A DNA stretch of 64,000 nt, taken from assembly GCA_009617715.1 (NCBI GenBank), contig VTFK01000148.1, positions 310,001 to 374,000 on the forward strand. Direction: 5' to 3'. The translations under genes and the position numbers were made by a program. Below the pieces are notes generated by a model that worked only from the letters and a program-made list of their open reading frames with translations, was not told where the DNA came from and did no database searches. Positions 1-14,000 of this stretch are shown here, in pieces. Source of the DNA: Plectrocnemia conspersa. Its lineage: Eukaryota > Arthropoda > Insecta > Trichoptera > Polycentropodidae. Position 1 is the first letter of the stretch. Each line of letters begins with the position of its first letter.

Positions 1-850
1 GAACAAAGCTGGGCGCTTCTTGGTTTTTCATCTTTCCGGAAAAATTCAGGTTTGAGAATCATTGTTTAGCTTCTTCACTAATTAAATAATATTGTGCAAA
101 AAGCTTATCGTCTTAGGTTTCATACAAATTATATGATAAACTTATTTACTGAAAATAAATTATATGATAAACTTATTAACTGAAAATTAATTAAATAAAA
201 GCTATTAAGAAATTCAGTGATTTATTTAATAAAATTAAAATGTCATACAAAATAAAAATAACGTAAAAAAGTTAAACGACTACATTTTAGATAAATAAAT
301 CTTTTCGGTTCGGTTTTTTTTTAATTTAACTCTTAATTTGTATACAAATATAACGCGCGATTCAAAACCATATATGGAATATTGAGATATGTTTATTATT
401 TATGGTATAGAAAACAATTATATATGAAGAAGAACTATCGTTTCAAATAACGTACATTGTACCGTATTTACTCTAAAGTTTTTTAAACAGTTCTTTATTA
501 TAGTTATTGAATTTTTTTTTTAAATACTGTAAAATACGCACATTAAAATTTAGATAGCGCTATGGTAAATAACCTCGAAGATGGGCCAACTGTATTGGTT
601 GATACACTAATCTTGACTTTGAACACAAATGCATTATAACTAATTGCTTATTTCATTAATTACTTAAGTTTATTTGCGCAAAATATGTACATATCATAAG
701 TCAAGAACGTTGAACTTGAGTTAATGCACAGTGTAAATTTTTAATAAGTAATCCCGAAATGAACGTCGTTTTTAATGAAACTATTTTATAAATTTATTTT
801 TCTAAAAATATAACTCTTGCTTTTTTTTAATTGATTAGCATAAAATGTTG
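1..850. other. AT-rich intergenic DNA, nothing recognised
   Basis: Low-complexity AT-rich sequence with homopolymer T and A runs. I see no coding exon, RNA gene or clear repeat boundary. Confidence 0.5.
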
Positions 851-854
851 GGAG

Positions 855-1145
855 CTAAGATTCAAAATATTCCGATAGCATCTGAATCTAGGAAGTGTTG
901 AATCAATCGTAATAAATGGTAGTCGGAAGCAGCAAAGTCTGGAGAATAAGGTGGATGAGATTAAATCATCCAGCCATCTGATCCTTGATTTTATAGTGCA
1001 AATTTCGTAACATGAAGATGCGCATTGTCATATTCTAAAACTCTTTTACATTATTTTTGTTTTCAAAGTTATAAGCACTGTTATTTGGCCAGTAATATCC
1101 ATTTTTTGCGGTCAGGACATCATCGACTATCTTTATTATTCTCCT
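855..1145 (-). pseudogene. Decayed mariner transposase fragment (C-terminal DDE region)
   Basis: Reading the - strand gives a broken mariner-type catalytic region: a LEYDNAHLHVTKFAL block (second catalytic Asp, normally HDNARPH) followed, after in-frame stops, by HPPYSPDFAASDYHLLR, matching the mariner HPPYSPDLAPSDYHLF signature with the third catalytic Asp. Stops and frameshifts rule out function. Only about 290 bp is recognisable, and I could not define the terminal inverted repeats. Confidence 0.75.
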
Positions 1146-1656
1146 ACAGACACGCTGGGGACTATTCTTGATATCATAATTTTAGTGGCCTGAACTGCCA
1201 TTTTTTTTTAAATTCATATATAAATTGTTCACTTGGTAAAAATTCTGTTATCATAATTTTAGTGTGCTATTTTTTTTAATATAAAAATTTTCAGTTTAAT
1301 ATGCACCAACACAAATATAGCAAAATAAGTACTTAGGTATCAACGGCCAAAGCACGACTGACTGTTTAAACTTAAATTTATAAAAGTGACATTTATTTCG
1401 GGATTTAGAAAACTTATATTACATACTTATATACGTATAATCATTAAAACATCAGTTAGGACTGCAAATGCAGTTTAATTTTTCTTGAACAGTTAGCTGT
1501 TTTTTTTTTAATAAACTATAATTTTAAATTTTCGTTTAATTGGCCGCAATTCGAATCGTTATTTTAAATTATTTATTATTTCATCAAGGTAATAGTTTTT
1601 ATTATTAAAACTAGCTCGTTGAATTTCGTTTTACAAGTTATCTTGCATGTTGACAC
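1146..1656. other. Intergenic, nothing recognised
   Basis: AT-rich sequence without a supported gene. The last 8 bases (GTTGACAC, 1649-1656) are the left target-site duplication of the hAT-like element that follows. Confidence 0.5.
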
Positions 1657-2773
1657 TAGAGTCTCCAATTCGAGTAATCGAGTATTCGATACTCGAGTAT
1701 TTTTGTCTACTTTTCCAGTACTTGATAATCGAGTATTTTGAAAATTATTCGATTAATACTCGAAATTAAATAAATTTGAAATATTTCAGAAACAAAAATA
1801 ACTTTAACTCGGTCCGGTAAAGGTTAACGTCTTGCTTTTATTTGGCGTTTATGCCCGAAGTCCCGAGTTAGAGCGGTTACTATCAGGTATAATTTTTTCA
1901 TAGTTCCATAGTTGCATAGTTCCGGTCGTCGGCTATGTTAGTGGGTACGACGGAGAAATTTCTCTTATGTTTTCTGTCCGACAGTCCCGACTTATCTAAT
2001 TTATGGCAATGAACAATATGAAATATCAACAAAAAATTTGTAGGTTTTATGACTATGCAGTTGTAGCGTAAAGTGTTGTCAATTGTTTATACTGATCCCT
2101 CAGCTTAAAATATAAATCAAAACAATTGTGTGTTTTAAAGGCATTTAAAGTAAAGTTAGTTCTTTGCGAACCGTTACGCTCTAGAGTGAAAGGGATTCAC
2201 CCAAATACATCTTCGAAGGATATAGATTTAAATTCTTCGCAATAATCAGAAGGAGTAGAATATTGTATATTGTTAAGAAAAAAAATCTATTCAAGAAGAA
2301 TTACAAAATACTATTTTGTCAATAGTCGAAGGAAATAAGAGAAAAGCAGAGAAGGGAATGAAAGAAGAGAACATAAAAAAGAGAGTTCAAAAAAAATTTT
2401 ATATCTATAAAAAAGCGAACAGATATAAATTAGAAGCCTTATCCAACGCGTTAATGACAATAAGACCAACATCAACAGCAACGGAAAGGGTTTTTTTCCA
2501 TAACGGGAATAATAAAACCAAAGGTTAGCAGTAATATTAAATTCGAGACACTTTTTGCATTATTGTTTTTAAAAAGTATGTTCGTGAAGTTAAAAGAATT
2601 GTAAAAATTAACATACTAAGTATTTTATTTATTTATTTATATGTGCACGAATTTGAATAATAGCTATTTTGGTACATTTGGTAAATACTCGAAAGTACTC
2701 GAGTACTCGAGTATTTTAAAATTTTAATATTCGATACTCGAGTAGTTGATGGTTCGAGTAATTGGAGACTCTA
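1657..2773 (+). mobile_element. hAT-1 element, copy 1 (complete ends, 1117 bp)
   Basis: Flanked by a perfect 8-bp direct duplication GTTGACAC (1649-1656 and 2774-2781), the hallmark of hAT insertion. The ends are inverted repeats starting TAGAGTCTCCAATTCGAGTA; inside them lie nested palindromes built from CTCGAG/ACTCGAGT. Near the right end, a frame encodes a hAT C-terminal dimerisation remnant with RPTSTATERVF; in this copy a longer poly-T run shifts the frame, so the reading continues as FHNGNNKTKG. Two other copies exist here (19907-23582 and 32817-34320, the latter inverted). The element lacks room for a full transposase, so it is a non-autonomous deletion derivative. This copy preserves the uninterrupted CTCTAGAGTGAAAGG site (about 2180-2196) into which a second hAT jumped in copy 2. 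Confidence 0.85.
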
Positions 2774-2781
2774 GTTGACAC

Positions 2782-4075
2782 ATATTAGTATGATATTCCA
2801 ATTCCTCCATTATTTTTAGATTAAATCTGGCAATTTTCAAAATTTGCTAAATATTTTTAATCAATTTTTTTCATATTTATTACTGATTTTTTGTTAATAA
2901 TAAAAATGTTAGTAATTATAAATATTTCATAAAAAAGCTTTCGGCTCTTATTATTATTTTTGTTTTGGTTTTCATTGTATAGAGATAAAAGTTTGAACTC
3001 ACAGTGAAACATATCGTTTATAAAATATAATTGATTTGATTGTTTTAATAATTTATTTATTTACCACTAACTTCGATAATAGATGCATTCGAGTAACCTC
3101 TAATATAAAGTACATTAAATTTACTGGAATTTTTAAAATATATAATAAATTAAAATATGTACGTATTTTTATTTTTAATTTTTTCCTACTATAGGGTATT
3201 GCTTTATATCATCAGCTTTCCATAAAATCATCCCATTTAAAACCATTCAAAATCAATAGATTATGACGTATTTAGTAGTGATTTTTATAAATATTATGAG
3301 TCGAAACCCTCACGTAACTAGTAATTAATAAATTATTATTCAATCAAATACTTTTATTTTATGATCATAGTATCAGTTATTTTCCAATAAAATTTAATAT
3401 ATTTTTAATCAGTAATAAAAAAATCTGTATTTTGTGGGTTTTTATGTCATTTAAAAAATTTAACAATCACTTCAGCAGACATTATCGTAGCATCTCTATA
3501 GAATATCAATATTAGGTTAAAAAATACACATTTAACATAAAATCTTCAGATTTTCCTTAGCAACAAAATAAATATATGTATTTCAAATGTGTAAAATTCT
3601 TTATAGATAACCTAGTTATAATATTTTTTCAAAAAATCAATAAAATAATGTGTTGAAACTCTGCATGAAATTATAAAGTCCTATTGAAGCGAATATTGGT
3701 CATTTGTATATCATATGTTTTTAAAAATGGTCAGATAACGCGTCGGAGGGCACTGATTTGACATTTGTTGTAATTACGGGTCGAACGGCAGCACCAGTCA
3801 ATTATTCAACCCGTGCCATATGCCATATAGATAAACCAAGTATGATATAAGGACACACGAACGCAGCCGGTACTTACTGGTAATGTTACAGTCCCATTGA
3901 ACGTAGCGTGCAATCATCCGCTGTACTGTTGGTAATTGCCGACTTAAACATTTCACATGCATTATCAATTAATGGCGCATGTTGTGGTTTATGATTAATG
4001 CATGTGGGTGAACAAGAAGTCAAGTTTTGCCGAGATTTATTATGTAAATGAATTTTTATTCATAGCATAAAAATT
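2782..4075. other. Intergenic; no gene seen
   Basis: AT-rich. The stretch 3740-4000 is somewhat richer in CG dinucleotides and could be a promoter or untranslated leader of the downstream nuclear receptor, but no motif settles this. Confidence 0.4.
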
Positions 4076-4079
4076 CCAG

Positions 4080-4475
4080 GTTGATTCAATGATTGGAAGC
4101 ATTTCTGGAAGGGTTGTCGAGAATGCAAGCAAAACGTTTTCTTTTAAGCACGGTTTTATTTTTTGGGAAGAGCCAGAAGTCGTATGGTGCTAAATCCGGA
4201 GAGAAAGGTTGATGTGGATAGACAGGAATATTTTTTTTATGCCAAAAAATCGCGGATCAGAAGCGAGATATCGCATGGCGCGTTGTCGTGATATAGGAGG
4301 AAGCCATTGACCCATTATTCTGGTCTTTTTTCGCGAACATCCGTTGCTGTACGCCCTTGTAATATTCGGAGATTACAGTGGTTCCTCTTGGAACGAACTC
4401 TGCACTATCATCTTCAGGATCATAGTCATACACCCAACTTCATCTCCAGTTATAATTTTAACCATGAAATTCGGA
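4080..4475 (-). pseudogene. Decayed mariner (SETMAR-like) transposase fragment
   Basis: On the - strand, broken frames show DPNFMVKIITGDEVG (the mariner ITGDE block with the first catalytic Asp), then a FFHKKNIPVYPH-like stretch and a KPCLKENVLLAF-like tail in the order expected for SETMAR-type mariner transposase. Multiple frameshifts and stops make it a fossil. Two short apparent + strand reading frames over this interval are shadows of it. Confidence 0.65.
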
Positions 4476-5070
4476 TCTGTATTATGCAACCCTTCTCATG
4501 AAAAAAATGTTGCAAAAAACCTGATAAAATTTAGAAAATTAGAATATATAACATGTGCCTTTAAAATACAAAATCTTGATTTATATTCATTTTTAATAGC
4601 ATAATTGTTATTGTACAATAATTGTCAATTAAAAACAATTTAATTTTACAATTTTTAATTATTATTTAAGAAAAATTTCAACCGTATTGTCAATACGTTT
4701 GCTCTTTCTTTAGTAAGCTTATTTATTTTTATTGTATACGTATTTTTAAAGGTTGACTACGTTATCTTAGATGCTGCAAGTAACGAATTAATAATTAATT
4801 ATTGGGAATATTTTCATTGAATCTAAAATCAATGATTGTCAGAGCCATATCAACCACATTTTATATTTAAAAAATGTTCTGACTAAGCTGGTCCTATTAT
4901 ACTAGCTACTGTGTTTTTTTATATCTTCCGAATATCTCATACGTTTTTTTAAATTAACTTTATATTTATCTCAATGAAGTTTTAATAATTAAATTATTTT
5001 TTAAGCATATTTAATTGTGTATATAAGATGTCTATAGCATTTGTAGTTATTTTTGTTTTTACAGAAAACT

Positions 5071-8000
5071 ATGTCACCAACTGTCCCTGAAATTCGCCAT
5101 AGCCCAGGTCTTTGTAGGGTTTGCGGTGATAAAGCTTCAGGAAAACATTACGGTGTGCCATCTTGTGACGGATGTCGCGGATTTTTCAAGAGAAGTATTA
5201 GAAGGTGAGTGTTTTAATTTATTAAATGTTAAAAAAATACATGTTTTTTTAAATTACTTTTTAATCTAGAAACTTGGAGTACGTCTGCAAAGATAATAAT
5301 AGATGCGTCGTCGACGTAACTAGGAGAAATCAATGCCAGGCGTGCCGTTTTGCTAAGTGTCTAAAAGTCAACATGAAGAAAGATGGTGAGTCAAGCTTAT
5401 ATTTTTAATTATTAAAAAAATAAAATTTAATAAGTTGATGCATGAGCTACGATGCATTGTAACATAAAATATAAATATTATCACATTGTATTCTATCTAT
5501 AAACCCTTCATTTTTTTTGAATACCTGTAAAGAAATTAGATTATTGCCATTGTTTCCTTTATCAGCTACAATATGATTGCGCAATTTTTCATTGATAAAT
5601 CAAAGACCACCTTTAAGGCTATTATGGCTTTAAGGCATTTAAATCAACGAATGGGACTCATCTACGTTAAAACACCATTTAAATCTGAGAGCCAATAAGA
5701 GCTTCTAAAGCCGAAATAATTTGTGCTTTCGAAATTTAAGTAAAGTACAGATGAAGTTAATTCAACAATAATTTAATTTATGAACCAATGGTCTTCTAAT
5801 ATTACGATGCGCAATCATATATTAAGCAATAAAACCATAATTTTTTTCAAACTTATTCAGCTAACTAAAAATAATTAACTGAAAAGTCATGATTTTAGTC
5901 TTTATATCAAATGATCCAAATTTTCAATTGTGAAATAAATGTTTATACATAAAAGCACGCAAAATTATTTATGTAAATACCAATTTACTGATAAAACTTA
6001 ACCGATAAATAATCGTTTTTTTTAATGAAACGAAAAAGTAATTTATAAATGTTTCTTCTGAAGATGCAAACTTCAGTCAATTTTTTAATCACAACAGCAT
6101 GTAATTAAGGTTTTGATTCACAATATTCAGCCTGCATTTTGATTGTTTTTCATTTAAAAATTGTTGCATCGGTCGAAATAAATAGTAGTTAAAAGGATCA
6201 AGGTCTGAAGAATAAGATTGATTAGATAAAACATCCCGGAAAAGATCCTTGATTTTTTTGAGAGCTAATTTCGCTAAAATGCATCTCGGTTTCAAGATCT
6301 AAAAGCTCTTGGGATATGCGGATACACGCCGATTTGTTTTCTTCGCTCAATTCTTGTGGAACTCATATTTTTTTCTTCCAAGCCTTCCCAATCTTATATC
6401 TTAATATGACAATGCACTGTTCAATTGGACTGGTTGTAATGTTATTAATTGTATAAATATCTTACTGTCGATAATGATTTTTCAGAAGCAAAGATAATTT
6501 TAAGGTATTACAAGTCGAATACTCACTTATTGATCAAGGAGCCCGTCGGAAGAAATTAAAACTTAAAGGTTTCCCTACGAAGATTATGTTTTATATTGTT
6601 TATATAGTTTAATAAATTTATACTTCTATTCCTCACACACATTATGTATATATATATTATATGTTCATAGTTCAAACATTAGTAAGTTAATCTGTAATCT
6701 GAATCTCGAATCTAAAACAAAATAATTAAATACCTGGGGCTCAGAAATCCATCGAACAAACGCAATTTTTATTTTTATAATTAAATATTTGAGTTTTATT
6801 AAAGCGATACGATTTACAGCATTATCAAATTATTCTCCTGATTTAAATGATTTGCTAGAATAAATTCAAAGTATAAACTTCACTTTAAGCTAAACATAGA
6901 ATCGATCAAATTTCGTTCAATAATTTAGTGTTTTTTACTATGTTTATTTTACTAAAAATGTATTTCTAACCCTCCACTTTCTGTTATCGATTAGCCCAAA
7001 GGACTTAAAAATGTTTATTATTTCGAGAATTTAGTAGCTCGTGACTATTTTTTTATCCAAAAAGTCGACAACAAACAAGTTGGCCACCCTTGCTACTATG
7101 TATTACGCAAATAACGAGATTACTTTAGAAAAGAATAAATGAGCCGCAAATATTCCTTCCAACACCTGTTTCAACTTCCATAGTTTTATTATTCAATAAT
7201 ATCCAAGGGTGATCCATAACCTAATATCTTATTTTGTATTACCTCGCATAATATTGATTTAATTAAAAATAATTGCGAAATATATTGAATCTAAAAAAAA
7301 GTAGGCAATTTTACTATTCTCTTTAAATTTAACTTCCACCTGGGTGCTATTTAAAGGTTTAGAAACAGAGAAACGGTTGTTGAAAATTTGTCAGCAAACC
7401 CCTGCTTTTAACCGAGTGTGCTACAGAGGTCAATGATGAGAATAAAACATCACTACCGAATGCATTTATATGGACCAGTATCTCGCTTTAACCAGTGGCT
7501 CTTTCTTTGCCTCTCGCTCGCGTAAAATCGCACATACACCCAGTGGTTTCTGATTTATCTACATTTTTAATTTACCGAATAAGAAGTTGCTAATCTTATA
7601 TTAAAATAAAAAATTATCATTTTTCAACATTTAGATGTTATCTCTACTCTTATTTAAAGAAAAACATTTTTTTTACTTTAAATCACTCTCGCAATTATTT
7701 TTTTGCAGCTGTATCGTTCACTTATGAGAATTGTAGGCAAAAATTGTTTTTTGAGCCGATATTTATGAATCGCAATTAGTTTGTAACCATAATTTCACAA
7801 AATTTGAGTTTAAAGCTTTATTATTAAATTGTATAATTATCTACATAAGAAATTATGTAAATCTTCTTTGGATTCATTCTAATTTGAAACTAAAACTGAT
7901 TCAACACTTGTTTGTTGCAGTTGCAAACGAACTATTTATAGTGGTTTTTGGTACCATTAGCACATAAAAATAACGGAAATGGTTATTTGCACTTACTGCG

Positions 8001-11000
8001 GGTACGAATTATTGGCTATTTAATCGATTATTCATTAGTTGAATAACAGTGTGGCAAGAATAAAAAAATGTTTTTTAATTAAGACGTATTTTAATGTGTT
8101 TGAATCATATTCTGTTCTAAAATGTTTATTAAACTCAATTCGACAGTTACCAAACATATATTTACAGTTCAAACCCAAACCTTACCTAAGCGAATTAATT
8201 ATTTTTAGAATTTTCATTAGGTTGGGTTTGGGTTTGAACAGCAAATGGACATTTTGCAACTGTTCCGGTGAAGTTATATTTTTAATAGTAAGAATATAGT
8301 TTCACTGGTCAATATCAGTAAAAAAATATCACTTCTCAGAAGTCAAAAATCCACGTCAAAAGCAATACAATCGTGCCATCACAGTGCGAGCGTTCCCACT
8401 GCGACGGCGCCGACGCGATTTTATTCTTGCTTCGCAATTTAATTTAACATAAACACTTTCGTGTGGTATCTTCAGTATGGTTTTGGGAAATTGAAGGCTG
8501 AAATATTGGCAAGCCCTGATTTTATTCCTGCTTTGCAGTTTAATTTAACACAAACACTTTCGATCATAATGTGTAATTTATATATTCAACCGCGCAGCGA
8601 AAAAAACTTAAAATTTTCCGATCTTTTTATGGAAAGCTCAACGGCAATCGGCCCCTTTTCCCCTAATCGTATCGATATAATCGGCAATCGATGACGCGTG
8701 TCGTAGTCAAAAAGGTCCCCGATGGAATTACTCGCCTGGATGGGGGCCGATGAATAGAAGGTGTCAAGGGCTTCGCCCCCGACGACACTTGACGCGTGAA
8801 CGAAACGTGTCAGTTGCCAGCCGCGCATGTTGACACAGGCCGCGAAGATCCCACGACACCCAATCCACCCGCGTCTTGTTTTTATCATATATCACTTAGG
8901 TGCCATCTTTTTCAGATTCGGGGTGACGCCAACACCCCCATCGAACAGAACATTCGAGCGTCATTAGCGCGCAAATCGATAAACAATCGATACCCTTTGT
9001 TCCGCGAGGTTAGCTGCCCCATCAATTTGAAATATGTATATTTTTCGATCCTATCCACTCAACAAAATATACTAAAGAGTGAATAATTAAAGCCATCCCA
9101 AAAAGGGTTAATGATGAAAATTAATATTTTACAGTAAGATCGCTTTCGTATTACTTTGAATGATGATCAAATAAAGTATGTATAATTTTATATATAATTC
9201 TTCAAAACTGTAATTCTCCATGGTCGCTTTGTTACTCTGTAAATCGTATCGTTTTGTATGATCGGTTTATAACACACGTTAACAAAACAAAAATATTTAA
9301 TTATAATTAATACAAATAAAAATTGAGTTTGCTCGATTGATTTCCGAGGTCCTGGTATTAAATTCTTTTGTTTTTGATTAGAGGCTCTGACTGTCGAACA
9401 ATTAAAAATCTGCATTTAAATATAAAACAAGATGGCTGACAGTAACGTTACAGTTTTAATAAAAATAATTTTCATTAATTATTCATGAGCGTTGTTCAAT
9501 TTGACTAAATATAAATATTCCAATTGCGAATAAACCAGGTACGTTTTAACTATGAAAATGAAATATATATAGATATAATTGTTCCAAGACGTTGGACATG
9601 AAGATATGACTTTCTCATACTAACGTCATATGTGTCTATAGGGATAAAGCGTTGTAAGCAAATAATATACAATAGGGTAAATATCATAAAAAATAGTATA
9701 CAATTGCATTGATAATTTAAATAAATACAGCCGAATATCATTTAATTCACTATTAATATTCACTTATGTTAAAAACCTGTTTTTAAATAGCCTAAAATGT
9801 TTAGTTTTATTATTATGCAAACTTATTTTCAAAAGATTTCAAAATATTACGTAGTTTATCCACAGAAAGAATTAAATTATTTAATAGTTAAGAATTTGGC
9901 AAATAGTTATTAACATATTGCGTGAATTCACACAGTAACGCGGGAACGGTCTAAAATGTGTTTGGATCAACCGCATATCTATCGAATGCGAACGTGCAAA
10001 AAATTAACAGTAGTAGAGAAATTACAATTTGGTAATAAGTAATTACATTAGCAACCACTATACAGGCGGCCCTCGACTTTCGAACGTTCGAATTTCGCAC
10101 AATTCGCTATTTCGCACATTTAAAAAAAAACAATATTTTTTAAATTTAACTTTTTTTTTTTAGTGTTTTGCTAGCGGTGAATCTTTTGCTTCAATCGAAC
10201 GTTTGTATGATACAAACAGGTCTACGATATGTTCAATTTTGCAAAATAAAAATATAATTAAAGAATACGTTCAAAATTGTGGAAAATAAAGATATATTTC
10301 CACAATGTTTCCAAAAAAACACAACAAAAAAAAAACATGGATGAAATGGAAAATCTCAGAGGGACAATTGAAATACTCAGAGGGACATCAAAAAGATGTC
10401 CCTCTGAGAATTTCATATTCGGATATACGTTGGATATATTATACTAATCATTACTCCTGTTTATATTTTGAATAAATTTATAAAAATTAAAATCATTATT
10501 ATATTTTTTATATTTATCAATCAATCGGAGTAATGATAAGTATGTCGAACGTATATCCATATAGTGTGCTTTAGAGATAGTAGGGGCACAAACTTGCCAT
10601 CTCTTTTTCAATAATGAATAATGATGAAATGGATAGCTCTCGAACTGACTCTGTTAATTCAAATAGATTACAGTTACAATTTAATAATAAAAAAACAGGA
10701 ATAATTTAAGGAAATAATATGATCCTTTTACAGTTTTTGCGAAAGAAAGAGAAAAATTTAGGGGGGGGGACAATAAATAAGATGATAATTTGAGTATATT
10801 TCACTGAAAAAATGGAACCATTAATATGTTGTCTTTAGTCTCTTTTAGTCTCTCTAAATTACCCCAAATAGGATAAAACCTATTATCGGGCGTAATTAGG
10901 ATTCAATTTCTTACCGTGTCCGTTTCACCGTGCGATCTTTTATCCGAGTGGACATCTTACCATGTGCCCTTTTTACCGTTAGAATTTTCTACCGTGCGAC

Positions 11001-14000
11001 CTTCTTATCATATTGTAATTTTACCGTGTAGGCAATATTTTATGTGATTAATGAAATCATAACAAAGCGAGTCATTGAACACAATCATTCCAGCAATTTG
11101 GCGTAAATCCAAGCCGTTAAAACTCTTCAATCGATAAAAGAAAAGGCAATTAAAACGCAACCCTGGAGTCATTGAGTTCAGCATTTAAAAATATTCGTAG
11201 AAATTTAATTTTGAACAAATGCTATGATAATTTTCTCGAAAAATTTGATGATTTTTGAGATGAGTCACAAAATAACTGTGCATGACCATCATAAAATGTC
11301 AATATCCATTATATATTATATAAAAAAATATTAATCTAACCCTAAATATGCATGCTGACAGATATACGTGTATATGGTCATATTAAATAAAATCTGACAC
11401 AATTAATATAATATTAAATTATTGTATTACTGTTATTATACACATGTGCATATGTGTATAGACATCTATGAACAACAAAAATAAATATTGTTTGTAAATT
11501 TTTTTAGCCAAGTTGAAAACCAAAAACAGAAGATGTATTATTTCACTTGCAGTTAATTTGCATGCATTATGCACAAATAAAGGTATTTATTATATAAAAA
11601 AATACATAATAATAAAAAAGTATTACATTCAATTTTAACATATTTTTATATTTTATTTTTATACTGTAACATAATTAAAATTTAAAAAAAAAAATTTTAA
11701 GAAAATGTCATATGACCAGGTAAAACTTTTTAGTTGTCTTATTGAAAGCTTTTTATATTTTCGCCAGAATAAATCAATTACAGTACGATTTGGAATTCTT
11801 ATATAACATATAAGATTCAAGAGATGTATCTATGTGTATTTTTAATTTAAAAGCTATAATGTATATTGACTATTTTCGGTAAAAAAACTTGTATTAAATC
11901 GATTTCTACACTAAATAGTTGATAATTGGACAGATAGATAAACTATATATTGATTATAAAACAAGAAACATATAATAAAATTATTTTTTATCACCATATG
12001 CATCAGATCAAGATATATTTTGTACAAATTCAGGAACGCTGTTGTGATACCAAATCTCATATTTAATTAATCGCCCAAAAACGATTCCATACATTTATCT
12101 TTGCATGATTGAAGAAAAATTAGGGGTAAAATATTCGTAAACACTATAATACATCATACATTAGCTTGTGTTCTATAATTTTTCAAAGTCAAAACTCAGT
12201 TTTTATCATCAGCATTGACTAAGTTATGATCGTGTTGTTTAACAATCAATTAATAATCAGCAATAACAATCAAGTGTGATAATATCAAAATTGAAAGAAC
12301 AAAGTAATTTGATAGTGCTATCCACAATCTGATTCGCCAAATAATTATAAGAATATATAATATTTATAAAATTGTAATGAAATACACCTCTCAAAATTAT
12401 ATTTTTATCAAGTTTACAAATATATAATATGGAGAATTATTATTTTTTAATAACCTTTTTCCCCTTTTGTACATCTTACGTGAGATGAAATATTCAAAAT
12501 TTTAACATACTTCTAGATAATTTTTTTCTGTATATATTACAATATATTACAACGTCACAACACTTTGTAATTGACATAGTAGTTGTTTGAAAAACTAGAC
12601 AAAAAAATCATTAAGCGTTGTTGCTACAGCAATATGAAATGACGGTATATTAAATACTTTTTATGCATTAACATTTAGAAACGGTTCTATAAAATACATC
12701 TCTAAAGGCTTATCAAATAATAAATATGATACTATTAAGGTAAAACTATGCCAGATTACGAATACTAAAAAACTTAATACGCAACGGTGCACCCAATAGT
12801 CCAAACTTGACAGCAATATAGTAAGTCCTTAATATTCCAAATGCTTTTTTAAAAGCGGTTCAACATGAGCGAGCACCAAGAAGCAGCTCGTCTCCAGCTC
12901 ACTTGGGAAGAAGACTCCAGCTACCTCAGCCTCCGAGGTTGACCTCTCTGTCTCAATTACCTCTGCTGCCTCCTCTGCACCAAGGGATCTTCGCCGCCAC
13001 AATGCCAGTGCCTTTGCAATCAGCACCGTGTCTACCTTCCGGATTCCACCCAGGTCTTCCTACCAGCTACCCATCATGGCCATTGTTGAGAGGCAGCGAC
13101 GTCGGACTCTCTAGCGAGCTCAACAGAAACCTATCCGAGAACAACTTCTACGTCGGATCTTTGCAGTACTCGCTAAACGGCTCCGCCTACTATCCACAGC
13201 ACACCCTGTATCCTCATATCTTCAATGCCGTTGGAAATAGACCAGTGCAGCTCTACAACTTTTCCGGTACTTTTAAAAATAATTTTAATAAATGTAATCG
13301 TATATTTAATGGTTAAAGTGTTGAAAGTCAAACTTAATCAAATTCTTAAAGGCAAATTATTGTTCTTAGAATTTGCTTTTGTAGACTTTAGTTGCTAAAG
13401 AAGAAGTTGCAGCAATTACCACACCATACTCCATTTTTCTTATCAAGCATCCATTCAAGCATTTGTGAAGAGCCATGATAAATTAATAAGGTTTTTCATA
13501 TGACGGATTTATTAAGACAATAAAATTCATTAAATAAACGCAATTTTTATATGATCATTATAAATAATTAATTAAATTAAAGTAAGAAGTTGACTGACAT
13601 TAAAACAAAATTAAAACAAAAAATATTAAAACAATATTAAATGGTCCAATGATCAAAGGTGTCGCATCAAACGGCTCGGAACAAAGAGCATCGACAAAAC
13701 AGCGCGAGAAAAAATAGAAAAAAAATAGAAACCCGAAAACATAAATATAAAACACGAATAATGTATACGAAAAAGTCAATAGAACACAGTAACAATAAAA
13801 TAAAAACCATCAGTATTTTTATAAAAGTATACACTTGCATTTTTTCTGATCCTTAGATATTATTTTTAATATACACTATGTAATTAAATTAAATTTGTTG
13901 ATTTTTCGATACTACGCTTTACAAAAGTGTGAATACAAAACATATTTATTTTCAATTAAAATAAAAAAAAATCATACTATTATAAATTTAATACAATCGA

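Larger units (their letters stand above)
5386..12855 (+). other. Large intron 2 of the nuclear receptor (7.47 kb)
   Basis: Separates the DNA-binding-domain exons from the hinge exon at the conserved NR2 junction (MKKD/AVQHER). It contains a mariner fossil (about 6089-6330), a fold-back (8145-8265), a 45-bp direct repeat (8417/8518), a CpG-rich CGATA island (8640-9010), a hairpin (10376-10408) and a 16-bp-period repeat array (10911-11036). No additional exon in the receptor frame is evident. Confidence 0.75.

Noticed and set aside
8461..9086. Three overlapping reading frames of 77-100 codons in the GC-rich block
   Set aside because: Present on both strands of the same sequence, no family resemblance, and best explained by few stop codons in GC-rich DNA.
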